Shown here: one piece after another, positions 1-5,770 of the stretch
Layout of the letters: every line of letters starts with the position of its first letter
Position numbering within the stretch: position 1 is the first letter of the stretch
Assembly: GCA_023266795.1 (NCBI GenBank)
Contig: JAHFPI010000104.1
Coordinates: 1-6,555, forward strand
Length of the DNA stretch: 6,555 nt
Direction of reading: 5' to 3'
From: Rhodospirillales bacterium
GTDB taxonomy: Bacteria; Pseudomonadota; Alphaproteobacteria; Micavibrionales; UBA2020
The notes under the pieces: model-generated
Seen by the model: the letters and a program-made list of their open reading frames with translations, nothing else
What the model was told of the DNA's origin: nothing
The model's database searches: none
Program-made: the position numbers and the translations under genes

Positions 1-18
1 ATGCCCTGATGGCGGCTG

Positions 19-108
19 CTGTCGTCCCTGCGAAAGCAGGGATCCAGTTGGCGTTTTAGATTGCGAAGAATAAAGACCCGACTGGGCCCCTGCTTTCGCA
101 GGGGTGAC
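19..108. repeat. 90-bp palindromic intergenic repeat, copy 1 (REP/MITE-like)
   Basis: This 90-base segment is identical, without gaps, to 5187-5276 in the same orientation. Its ends are inverted repeats of about 28 bases (21-48 against 81-108) that match at 24 of 28 positions. Each arm also folds on itself. The left hairpin pairs 25-31 with 36-42 around a GAAA loop, and the right hairpin pairs 87-93 with 98-104 around TTTC (GAAA on the minus strand). A spacer of about 32 bases lies between the arms. The core resembles the CCCGCGAAAGCGGG-type extragenic palindromes common in proteobacteria, and loosely the dRS3 repeats of Neisseria. It lies 11 bp past the folE stop, so the right hairpin could end folE transcription, but no T-run directly follows the stem. 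No coding potential or transposase is present. Confidence 0.9.
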
Positions 109-119
109 GTAGTATATAA

Positions 120-713
120 TTATCCCCTGACCATTTTCAAAAAGTCTTCCCGCGCGGCGCTGTCTTTTTTGTAGGAGCCGAGGAAGCGGGTGGTGACGGT
201 CATGGCGTGGTCTTCGCTGACGCCGCGCACCTTCATGCAGAAATGCTCCGCCTCGATAAACACCGCGACGCCCTTCGGTTTCAGGTATTTGTCGAGCGCG
301 TCGGCGATCTCCGCCGTGAGGCGCTCCTGCGTCTGCATCCGGCTGGCGTAAACACCAACCAGCCGCGACAGCTTCGACAGCCCCACCACCCGTCCGTCCG
401 GCACATAGGCGATATGGGCGCGGCCGACGAACGGCGCGAGATGGTGTTCGCAGCGCGATTCCACCGCCAGATTTTTCACCAGCACCGGCCCGTCATATCC
501 GCCGACCTCGGTAAATGTCTTGGCGAGGATTTCCGCCGCGTTCTGGCTATAGCCGGAAAAATATTCCTCGAAGGCCTTGACCACGCGGCGCGGTGTTTCG
601 CGGACGCCCTCGCGCTCCGGATTCTCCCCGATCCATTCGATCAGGGTGCGGACGGCCTGCTCCGCTTCGGCGCGGGAAGGGCGTTGGGATATAAGGCTGA
701 TTTTCTTTTTCAT
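120..713 (-). CDS. folE: GTP cyclohydrolase I (FolE)
   Basis: FolE converts GTP to 7,8-dihydroneopterin triphosphate, the first step of folate (tetrahydropterin) synthesis, as a cytosolic zinc-dependent homodecamer. The family signature ESRCEHHLAPFVGRAHIAY is intact. Counted from the GTG at 722, the zinc ligands by homology to E. coli FolE are Cys91, His94 and Cys162 (in HFCMKVRGV), with His93 as the catalytic neighbour. GLSKLSRLV and the C-terminal TVTTRFLGSY segment are also present. The length of about 197-200 residues is normal for the short bacterial form. Two starts are possible: GTG at 722 or ATG at 713 (MKKKISLIS). Neither has a clear Shine-Dalgarno sequence, and I prefer the ATG because it is the stronger codon and only three residues are lost. 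The gene is divergent from the zeta-subunit gene and is followed by the 90-bp palindromic repeat. Identification is secure; only the start is uncertain. Confidence 0.97.
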   Translation of the reverse strand: MKKKISLISQRPSRAEAEQAVRTLIEWIGENPEREGVRETPRRVVKAFEEYFSGYSQNAAEILAKTFTEVGGYDGPVLVKNLAVESRCEHHLAPFVGRAHIAYVPDGRVVGLSKLSRLVGVYASRMQTQERLTAEIADALDKYLKPKGVAVFIEAEHFCMKVRGVSEDHAMTVTTRFLGSYKKDSAAREDFLKMVRG

Positions 714-752
714 AAGATACACATTTTTCTAAAACATTTTGGAAGGTTTCGA

Positions 753-781
753 GGTATATTCCGGTACGGCACCAAAGTCAA
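753..781 (-). promoter_or_regulatory. Candidate sigma70-type promoter for folE
   Basis: Read on the minus strand, TTGACT (776-781) is followed after exactly 17 bases by TATACC (753-758). That is five of six matches to the -35 consensus and four of six to the -10. The predicted start near 746 gives a leader of roughly 25-33 bases before folE. This is the best promoter-like pair I see in the folE/zeta divergent region. Plus-strand TATATT (755-760) overlaps it, but no acceptable -35 lies at normal spacing for the zeta gene. Alphaproteobacterial promoters are often degenerate, so this is a prediction only. Confidence 0.45.
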
Positions 782-811
782 CCACCGGCAACCGCATGTG
801 AGGGCCCGAAC

Positions 812-1135
812 ATGACCAGCGACACCTTTAACGACCGCGAAAAAGCATTCGAAAACAAATTCAAGCACGACGAGGAACTGCGCTTCAAGGCGCACAACAA
901 GTCGATAAAACTGCTCGGCCTGTGGGCGGCGGGGCAGATCGGGCTAACCGGCAAAGACGCGGATGCCTATGCCGATAAAATCATCGAGACCGACGTGGAT
1001 CACAAGAAGGGCGGCGGCCCCCTGCGCAAGGTGCAGATCGATCTCGCGGCCAAAGGCATCGAGATGACCGAGCACCAGCTGCAGAACCAGCTCAACATCC
1101 ATATCGAACAGGCCAAAAAAGCCCTGATGAAATAA
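812..1135 (+). CDS. F1F0-ATPase inhibitor zeta subunit (DUF1476)
   Basis: This 107-residue soluble protein carries the DUF1476 signature: DREKAFENKF at residues 8-17, DEELRFKA at 20-27 and LLGLWAA at 34-40. In Paracoccus denitrificans the family member is the zeta subunit, a four-helix protein whose N-terminal segment enters the F1 head and blocks ATP hydrolysis while allowing synthesis. The signature includes that inhibitory N-terminus, so an inhibitor role is a fair inference here, although some species' homologues are weak inhibitors. Residues 63-70 (DHKKGGGP) are basic and glycine-rich where homologues I recall have an acidic loop (EEPGDED-like). The ATG at 812 has GAGGG at 800-804, seven bases upstream. 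The stop overlaps the Shine-Dalgarno of the next gene, so the two are probably co-transcribed. In many alphaproteobacteria the gene lies beside purC/purS, which is not seen here. Confidence 0.92.
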   Translation: MTSDTFNDREKAFENKFKHDEELRFKAHNKSIKLLGLWAAGQIGLTGKDADAYADKIIETDVDHKKGGGPLRKVQIDLAAKGIEMTEHQLQNQLNIHIEQAKKALMK

Positions 1136-1146
1136 AGGAGAACACC

Positions 1147-2235
1147 ATGCAATCCCCCCTTTTCCAGCCGTTAAAAGCAGGCAGTCTGACGCTGCCGAAC
1201 CGGATTATCATGGCGCCGCTGACCCGTGGCCGCGCAACGGTGGACGGCGTGCCGACGCCGATGATGACGGAATACTACGCACAGCGCGCGGGCGCAGGGC
1301 TGCTGATCACGGAAGCGACGCCTGTTTCACAGCGCGGTTACGGCTGGGTGCAGGCGCCTGGGATTTTTAACGCCGTGCAGGTCAAGGGCTGGCAGCCGGT
1401 GACGGCGGGCGTGCATCAGGCGGGCGGGCGGATTTTCATGCAGCTCTGGCACATGGGCCGCGTGACGCATCCGGATTTTCTCGGCGGGCAGCTGCCCGTG
1501 GCGCCCTCGGCCATCGCCGCCAAAGGGGAATCCAGAACGCCTACGGGCAATAAACCTTATGTGACGCCGCATGCCCTGACTATCGACGAAATCAAAACGA
1601 CGATTGCGGATTATAAAGCCGCCGCGCAACGCGCGAAGGACGCGGGTTTCGACGGCGTGGAAATCCACGGCGCCAACGGCTACCTGCTCGACCAGTTCCT
1701 GCGCGACGGCTCGAACAAGCGCACGGATGCTTACGGCGGCACGGCGGAAAACCGTGTGCGCCTGCTGGCGCAGGTGACGGAAGCGGTGATAAGCGTCTGT
1801 GGCGCCGGACGGGTGGGCGTGCGCCTCTCCCCGCGCAACGCCTTCAACGACATGAACGACAGCGACCCGATGAAAACTTTCGGCCGCGCCGCCGAAAAAC
1901 TCGACAGCTACGGCCTCGCCTACCTGCACACACTGGAAGCCCTGCCCGGCCATATGATGTACGCGGAAGGCGCGCGCGTAACGCCCGTGATCCGCAAAGC
2001 CTTCAAAGGCGCGCTGATTACCAACGGCGGTTATACCAAGGAGCTGGGCGAAAAGGCGCTGGCGGCGGGCGAAGCGGATGCGATTGCCTACGGCGTCCCG
2101 TTCCTCGCCAATCCCGATCTGGTGGAGAGATTTAAAACCGGCGCCCCGCTCAATCCGCCGGATTACGCGACGTTCTATACACACGACGCCAAGGGCTATA
2201 CGGATTATCCGGCGCTGAAAAGTAAGGCGGCTTAA
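1147..2235 (+). CDS. Old Yellow Enzyme-family alkene reductase (NemA-like)
   Basis: This 362-residue FMN-dependent oxidoreductase has a single TIM barrel and should use NADPH or NADH to reduce activated C=C bonds (enones, maleimides) or nitro compounds in the cytosol. Visible family residues are Thr26 in PLTRGR (flavin tuning), Gln99 in QLWHMGR, the substrate-binding pair His174 and Asn177 with proton donor Tyr179 in HGANGYLLDQFLRD, Arg226 in VGVRLSP, and NGGYT at 293-297. The His/Asn pair and the overall match place it nearer NemA and OYE1 than the YqjM or dienoyl-CoA reductase groups. One departure is Val317 in YGVPFLANPDL, where OYE1 has the phosphate-contacting Arg348. AAGGAG at 1135-1140, six bases before the ATG, fixes the start. 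It lies 11 bp after the zeta gene and ends facing the helicase gene. The physiological substrate cannot be read from sequence. Confidence 0.95.
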   Translation: MQSPLFQPLKAGSLTLPNRIIMAPLTRGRATVDGVPTPMMTEYYAQRAGAGLLITEATPVSQRGYGWVQAPGIFNAVQVKGWQPVTAGVHQAGGRIFMQLWHMGRVTHPDFLGGQLPVAPSAIAAKGESRTPTGNKPYVTPHALTIDEIKTTIADYKAAAQRAKDAGFDGVEIHGANGYLLDQFLRDGSNKRTDAYGGTAENRVRLLAQVTEAVISVCGAGRVGVRLSPRNAFNDMNDSDPMKTFGRAAEKLDSYGLAYLHTLEALPGHMMYAEGARVTPVIRKAFKGALITNGGYTKELGEKALAAGEADAIAYGVPFLANPDLVERFKTGAPLNPPDYATFYTHDAKGYTDYPALKSKAA

Positions 2236-2254
2236 TTCTTTTAATCTTATCGTC

Positions 2255-2275
2255 ACCCCCGCTTCACGCGGGGGT
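2255..2275 (+). terminator. GC-rich hairpin after the zeta-OYE operon
   Basis: An eight-pair stem (ACCCCCGC with GCGGGGGT) and a TTCAC loop begin 20 bases after the OYE stop codon. It is the arm of the repeat element facing the operon and is well placed to end transcription or protect the mRNA 3' end. No T-run follows, so it is not a standard intrinsic terminator. Confidence 0.4.
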
Positions 2276-2331
2276 CTGGTAGCGCGTCTGCGCGTCTCAT
2301 GAGTCTACATGACGGCTGGACAGCCTTCCGG

Positions 2332-2352
2332 ATGCCCGCGCAAGGCGGGCAT
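2332..2352 (-). terminator. GC-rich hairpin after the helicase gene
   Basis: An eight-pair stem (ATGCCCGC with GCGGGCAT) and a five-base loop lie immediately downstream of the helicase TGA at 2358-2360. It is the second arm of the same repeat element. The position suits a transcript 3' end, but no T-run follows on the minus strand. Confidence 0.38.
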
Positions 2353-2357
2353 GACGT

Positions 2358-5147
2358 TCAGGACGCAAGAAACTCTTTCGTCGCCCTCACCGCCTCCGCC
2401 AACCCAACCCGCTCGACTGTGACGCCTTCGGGGAAGGCAGTCGTGAGGCGGGTGGGCAACGCGCCGTCGAGCAGCACGAAAACGCCTTTATCATCCGCGC
2501 GGCGGATCAGGCGGCCATAGGCCTGCTTCAGCTTGAAGCGCGTCAGCATGTCGTCGTAATTCCGGCCAAAATAATTGCGCCGCGCCTTGTGCAGGATGGT
2601 CGGCTTCGGCCACGGCACGCGGTCATAGACCACCAGCCGCAGCGAGCGCCCCGGCACGTCGATGCCGTCCCTTGTCGCGTCGGTGCCGAGCAGGCAAGCG
2701 TTCTCCTCCTCGCGGAAAATATCGATCAGCGTGGAGATGTCGAGCGGGTCGACGTGCTGGGCGTAAAGATGAAGCCCGCCGTTCTCCAGCGGCGATACCA
2801 GCTTTTCATGCACGGCCTTCAGCCGCTGCACGGCGGTAAAAATCCCCAGCGCACCGCCGCCCGCCGCCAAAAACAGCTCGCGGTACGCCGCCGCTGTTTC
2901 ATTCACATCGTCTTTTTTAACATCGCCAACGATCAGCACCCGCGTCTGGTTTTTATAATCGAACGGCGATGAAACGTGGAAGAGTTTGGTATCTTCGGCC
3001 AGATGCTTCACGCCGGTGCGCATCAGCGCGCTTGTCCAGCCTTCCGGATCGTCTTCCGACACGTCGCGCAGGGTGGCCGAGGTCACGGCCACGCCGTGCG
3101 CCTGCGGTTTGAGCCGCTCGGTGAATACCTTCACCGGATCGACGTAATAACGGTAAAAGCCGACATCGGCGTCGTGCCCGTCGACGCGGGTGATCTCCAG
3201 CCAGTCGACGCATTCGGGAGGAGTAGCGGTTTTGAGCGCGGCCAGCATATCGATCCAGCCGCCGACGATTGCGGTGGCGCGGAAGGTCAGGCTGCTGATC
3301 ATGAAATGCAGCCGTTCGCGCATGTCAGTGTCGAGCGTCTCCGCCTCGTCAGCCAGCTTGTCCTGTAAATGTTTTACCAGCGACGTCAGCGGCTTGCGCA
3401 GGTCGTTGAGGCGCAGGGACAGTGCATAAGCCGCTTCCAATAGTCCGGGGATGGGCGGCTGCACGCCGGTTTCAAGGGAATAAAAAGCGTTCTGCGCGTT
3501 GTTGCGCGCCTGCACCTGCTGGCGGCAGAGGGAGAGGAACACTTCGGTGACGCCCTTGGGCGTGCCGTCGCGCAGGCGTTGCCGCCATGCGGGCGCGGGC
3601 AGGCAGCGGGCGGCCTCCATCAGCGCGTCAAGGTCTTTGGCGGCTGCTTCATTGTCGGTGATGATGTCTTCAAGTCGCCGCCGGATGCCGCGCGCGCGGG
3701 TGCGCTTTTCGGACTCGGTGCCGAGCAGCCAGCGGCGCAGATCCGCCGTCCATGTGCCGTTCAGCTGGGAATCAAAGGCGCTGTCGGCCGCCTCGAACAG
3801 GTGATGCCCCTCGTCGAAAATATAGCGGTTCGGCAGCACGCCGTCCGCGCCGTTCATCACCACCTGATGCATGACCAGCGCGTGATTGGCGATGACGATG
3901 TCGGCGCGCTTCGCCTTGCGGATGCTCTTCTCGATAAAACATTTGTGAAAATGCGCGCAGGCGGAATAAACGCATTCACCGCGCCGGTCGGCGAAATTAT
4001 GCACCTTCCCCCTGCCCAGCAGCCCCGTCAGCCAGCCGGGGAAATCCTTGCCGGCAAGATCGCCGTCCTCCGTCACCGCCGCCCAGCGCAGCATAAGCCC
4101 CAATGCCGTGGCGTTGATGTCGCTGGTGGCGATGCTGCCGGCCTGCGTGGTGTCCTCAAGATTGAGCAGGCATAAATAATTCTCCCGCCCCTTGCGCGTC
4201 ACCACCTTGCGGCTTTTGGTGACGGGGTCGTCATATAAACGGTCAAGCTCGCTTTCGACCTGACGCTGCAAATTGCGGGTGAAGGTTGAAATCCATACCG
4301 CGCCTTCGTTTTTCTCCGCCCAGACGGTTGCGGGCGCGAGATAACCCAGCGTCTTGCCGACGCCGGTGCCCGCCTCGGCCAGCACGACATGCGGCATTTC
4401 AGCCTCGTCGCGCGGCGCGAAGGCGGCAGCGAGGGCTTCGGCATACCGGTGCTGTTCGGGGCGGTTCTCTTTATGCTGTTTCTGCAAAAGTTTTTGCAGG
4501 CGGGCGGTCACTTCGGCTGCATCGACGCCGAGGTGTCCGGCAGCCGGTTCCGGCGCATGCACCGACCATTCCGGCAGCTTGTCCCAGATGCGCATGGCGA
4601 CTTTCATATCGCTGCGGGTGGGCGGCGTATCGGCGCGTCCCAGCGCGGCGAGAATTGTGGCAGTCCACGGCCAGCCGCCCTGCTCGATATTGACAACGCC
4701 CACCAGCCCCATCATCGCGGCGATGGCGGCGGGATCGCTTTTTTCCTCGCGCCCCGGCACTGTCAGGTCGACCAGCAGATGACGGATGGAATCGCGGAGA
4801 GCAAGGCACTGGTCCTCGGGCGTGGCGGGTTCGAGCAGATCGAGGGCGCGGGCAATGCCGCGCGGCGTCGGCACGGCGAACTTCCCCGGACGGATAAAGG
4901 CAAACAGCTCCAGCACGTCATAGGTATGGAACCTTTCCATCCCCAGCCGTGCCGCCAGCTGAGGGCCGTTGCAGACAATCGGCATCTGCTGCCGAACCAG
5001 CAGCCGCGCCGCCTCGGTTTCCAGATTTTTGAGCTCCCCCTCCGCCGTCAGGCAAAACAGCCGGTGCCCGTCCATAACCAGCACGGGCGCCTGGGGGATG
5101 AGAAAACGCTTCGGAAGTACCTGTTCCTGGAGAGCTTGTGGGGTCAT
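2358..5147 (-). CDS. DinG/Rad3-like iron-sulfur ATP-dependent DNA helicase
   Basis: This 929-residue superfamily 2 helicase probably unwinds DNA 5' to 3', as DinG and XPD do, acting in repair or in clearing R-loops and forks. Motifs in order are Walker A AEAGTGVGKT (257-266); four cysteines C326, C392, C397 and C403, whose last three match the C-x4-C-x5-C spacing of the E. coli DinG 4Fe-4S cluster; IANHALV (419-425); a DEGH box (445-448); an arch-like insertion (about 455-620); TSATL (689-693); TDATRDGIDVPG (822-833); and motif VI QAYGRLIRRADDKG (875-888). The cluster and ATPase residues look intact, so it is likely active. The first 130 or so residues resemble a DnaQ-type exonuclease with most catalytic residues lost, a by-eye alignment described in the findings. 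It is longer than E. coli DinG (about 716 residues). The ATG at 5147 is the only credible start. The gene is monocistronic, convergent with OYE and divergent from the GNAT gene. Confidence 0.95.
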   Translation of the reverse strand: MTPQALQEQVLPKRFLIPQAPVLVMDGHRLFCLTAEGELKNLETEAARLLVRQQMPIVCNGPQLAARLGMERFHTYDVLELFAFIRPGKFAVPTPRGIARALDLLEPATPEDQCLALRDSIRHLLVDLTVPGREEKSDPAAIAAMMGLVGVVNIEQGGWPWTATILAALGRADTPPTRSDMKVAMRIWDKLPEWSVHAPEPAAGHLGVDAAEVTARLQKLLQKQHKENRPEQHRYAEALAAAFAPRDEAEMPHVVLAEAGTGVGKTLGYLAPATVWAEKNEGAVWISTFTRNLQRQVESELDRLYDDPVTKSRKVVTRKGRENYLCLLNLEDTTQAGSIATSDINATALGLMLRWAAVTEDGDLAGKDFPGWLTGLLGRGKVHNFADRRGECVYSACAHFHKCFIEKSIRKAKRADIVIANHALVMHQVVMNGADGVLPNRYIFDEGHHLFEAADSAFDSQLNGTWTADLRRWLLGTESEKRTRARGIRRRLEDIITDNEAAAKDLDALMEAARCLPAPAWRQRLRDGTPKGVTEVFLSLCRQQVQARNNAQNAFYSLETGVQPPIPGLLEAAYALSLRLNDLRKPLTSLVKHLQDKLADEAETLDTDMRERLHFMISSLTFRATAIVGGWIDMLAALKTATPPECVDWLEITRVDGHDADVGFYRYYVDPVKVFTERLKPQAHGVAVTSATLRDVSEDDPEGWTSALMRTGVKHLAEDTKLFHVSSPFDYKNQTRVLIVGDVKKDDVNETAAAYRELFLAAGGGALGIFTAVQRLKAVHEKLVSPLENGGLHLYAQHVDPLDISTLIDIFREEENACLLGTDATRDGIDVPGRSLRLVVYDRVPWPKPTILHKARRNYFGRNYDDMLTRFKLKQAYGRLIRRADDKGVFVLLDGALPTRLTTAFPEGVTVERVGLAEAVRATKEFLAS

Positions 5148-5156
5148 ACCTCCCTT
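5148..5156 (-). promoter_or_regulatory. Helicase ribosome binding site abutting the start codon
   Basis: On the minus strand AAGGGAGGT runs directly into the ATG, so the GGAGG core has only one base between it and the start codon rather than the usual five to nine. The upstream AAGGG portion would leave four bases. No alternative start codon lies nearby in frame, so this site belongs to the helicase start. The spacing could lower translation. Confidence 0.55.
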
Positions 5157-5186
5157 TATATAGCAAAATAAAAAGTTATCTATACA

Positions 5187-5276
5187 CTGTCGTCCCTGCG
5201 AAAGCAGGGATCCAGTTGGCGTTTTAGATTGCGAAGAATAAAGACCCGACTGGGCCCCTGCTTTCGCAGGGGTGAC
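5187..5276. repeat. 90-bp palindromic intergenic repeat, copy 2
   Basis: Every base matches 19-108, in the same orientation. The left stem pairs 5193-5199 with 5204-5210 around GAAA, and the right stem pairs 5255-5261 with 5266-5272. Where the two arms differ at one stem position (T-A in the left, C-G in the right), both partners change together, so pairing is kept. This copy sits in the 182-bp gap between the divergent helicase and GNAT genes, leaving 39 bp on the helicase side and 53 bp on the GNAT side. It is therefore inside or next to both promoter regions. The flanks outside the repeat are unlike those of copy 1, so the match is the element itself rather than a larger duplication. Confidence 0.9.
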
Positions 5277-5293
5277 AGATCTTGTTTCCCCCC

Positions 5294-5324
5294 TTGCAAC
5301 CGCCTGATTTATCTGGCAAATAAT
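5294..5324 (+). promoter_or_regulatory. Weak candidate promoter for the GNAT-lysS operon
   Basis: TTGCAA (5294-5299) and AATAAT (5319-5324) are the only promoter-like pair between copy 2 of the repeat and the GNAT start. Their 19-base spacing is longer than ideal. Transcription from it would begin at or next to the ATG at 5330, giving a leaderless message. That would fit the absence of a Shine-Dalgarno sequence there. Confidence 0.22.
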
Positions 5325-5329
5325 AACCC

Positions 5330-5761
5330 ATGAAAATAACCTGTCAGGAAATAACCGCGCCGGAGGAGAAGCAGGACTGCTTCGCGCTCCGCCGAGCGGT
5401 GTTCGTCGAGGAGCAGAAGATACCGGCTGACCTTGAAATCGACGGCCTGGACGCGGAGGCGCGGCACTTCGCCATCAAGGGCGACGGCCAGCTGATCGCC
5501 ACCTGCCGCGTCCGGCGCATCGGCAGCGCCGCCAAGATCGAGCGGGTGGCGGTGCTGAAGGATTTCCGCCGCAAGGGCATCGGCGAAGAGCTGATGAAAT
5601 ATGTCTTGCAGGAGATGCGCGCGGCGGGCGATATTCAACTGCTGAAACTGAGCTCGCAGGCCGACGCCGTGCCTTTCTACGAGCGGCTGAATTTCGTCAG
5701 GCGCGGGCCAGAATACATGGATGCCGGTATGCCGCACTACGATATGACGCGGGAATTATAA
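5330..5761 (+). CDS. GNAT-family N-acetyltransferase (YjcF/ElaA-like)
   Basis: This 143-residue protein is a single GNAT domain that transfers an acetyl group from acetyl-CoA to an amine; its substrate is unknown. Residues 20-38 (LRRAVFVEEQKIP...LEID) are the N-terminal signature of the YjcF/ElaA-like branch. VAVLKDFRRKGIG at 73-85 is motif A, with the acetyl-CoA pyrophosphate loop at 80-85. SSQADAVPFYERLNF at 108-122 is motif B, with Tyr117 a likely general acid. GMPHYDM at 133-139 is the conserved C-terminus. The length is normal for this branch. The ATG at 5330 is the only start that keeps motif one, yet no Shine-Dalgarno is visible before it. It is nine bases upstream of lysS on the same strand and probably co-transcribed. 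That pairing alone does not show a role in lysine or tRNA metabolism. Confidence 0.9.
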   Translation: MKITCQEITAPEEKQDCFALRRAVFVEEQKIPADLEIDGLDAEARHFAIKGDGQLIATCRVRRIGSAAKIERVAVLKDFRRKGIGEELMKYVLQEMRAAGDIQLLKLSSQADAVPFYERLNFVRRGPEYMDAGMPHYDMTREL

Positions 5762-5770
5762 AGGATAAAC

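Larger units (their letters stand above)
2253..2354. repeat. Divergent palindromic element with the same hairpin-spacer-hairpin layout
   Basis: This 102-bp element fills most of the gap between the convergent OYE and helicase genes. Its two ends (2253-2280 and the complement of 2327-2354) match at 20 of 28 positions. Each end forms an 8-bp hairpin: 2255-2262 with 2268-2275, and 2332-2339 with 2345-2352. Two smaller stems lie between them, at 2283-2286 with 2291-2294 and at 2314-2317 with 2322-2325. The GTCA start, CCCGC stem core and TCTGG/TCCGG boundary resemble the arms of the 90-bp repeats at 19 and 5187, but the spacer is unrelated. It is probably an older or different member of the same family. 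The right end stops three bases before the helicase stop codon. Confidence 0.72.

Noticed and set aside
19..108. Hairpin repeats as a CRISPR array or riboswitch
   Set aside because: Only isolated copies kilobases apart rather than regular tandem repeats with spacers, and no conserved aptamer core. Position after genes or between divergent genes suits an extragenic palindrome family.
755..760. TATATT as a -10 element for the zeta gene
   Set aside because: No reasonable -35 lies 16-18 bases upstream on the plus strand; TTGGAA at 739-744 is only ten bases away. The same bases are better explained as part of the minus-strand folE promoter.
207..815. 202-codon open frame antisense to folE
   Set aside because: It lies wholly over folE and the divergent gap, and its translation is rich in Arg/His/Ala with no family motif. 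It is a high-GC shadow of a clearly identified gene.
710..895. Small minus-strand frame spanning the folE/zeta divergent region
   Set aside because: It overlaps the start of the zeta gene, has no family resemblance, and covers the predicted folE promoter. Chance open frame.
1327..2256. 309-codon open frame antisense to the OYE gene
   Set aside because: It is long, but composition is Arg/His/Val-rich with no domain signature, and it mirrors a gene with intact catalytic motifs and a good ribosome binding site.
2299..2520. 73-codon plus-strand frame beginning inside the convergent repeat element
   Set aside because: Low-complexity Ser/Arg/Thr translation, mostly antisense to the helicase C-terminus, with no ribosome binding site.
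4389..5171. 260-codon open frame antisense to the helicase N-terminus
   Set aside because: Shadow frame with no recognisable motif. The helicase strand is supported by intact motifs along its whole length.
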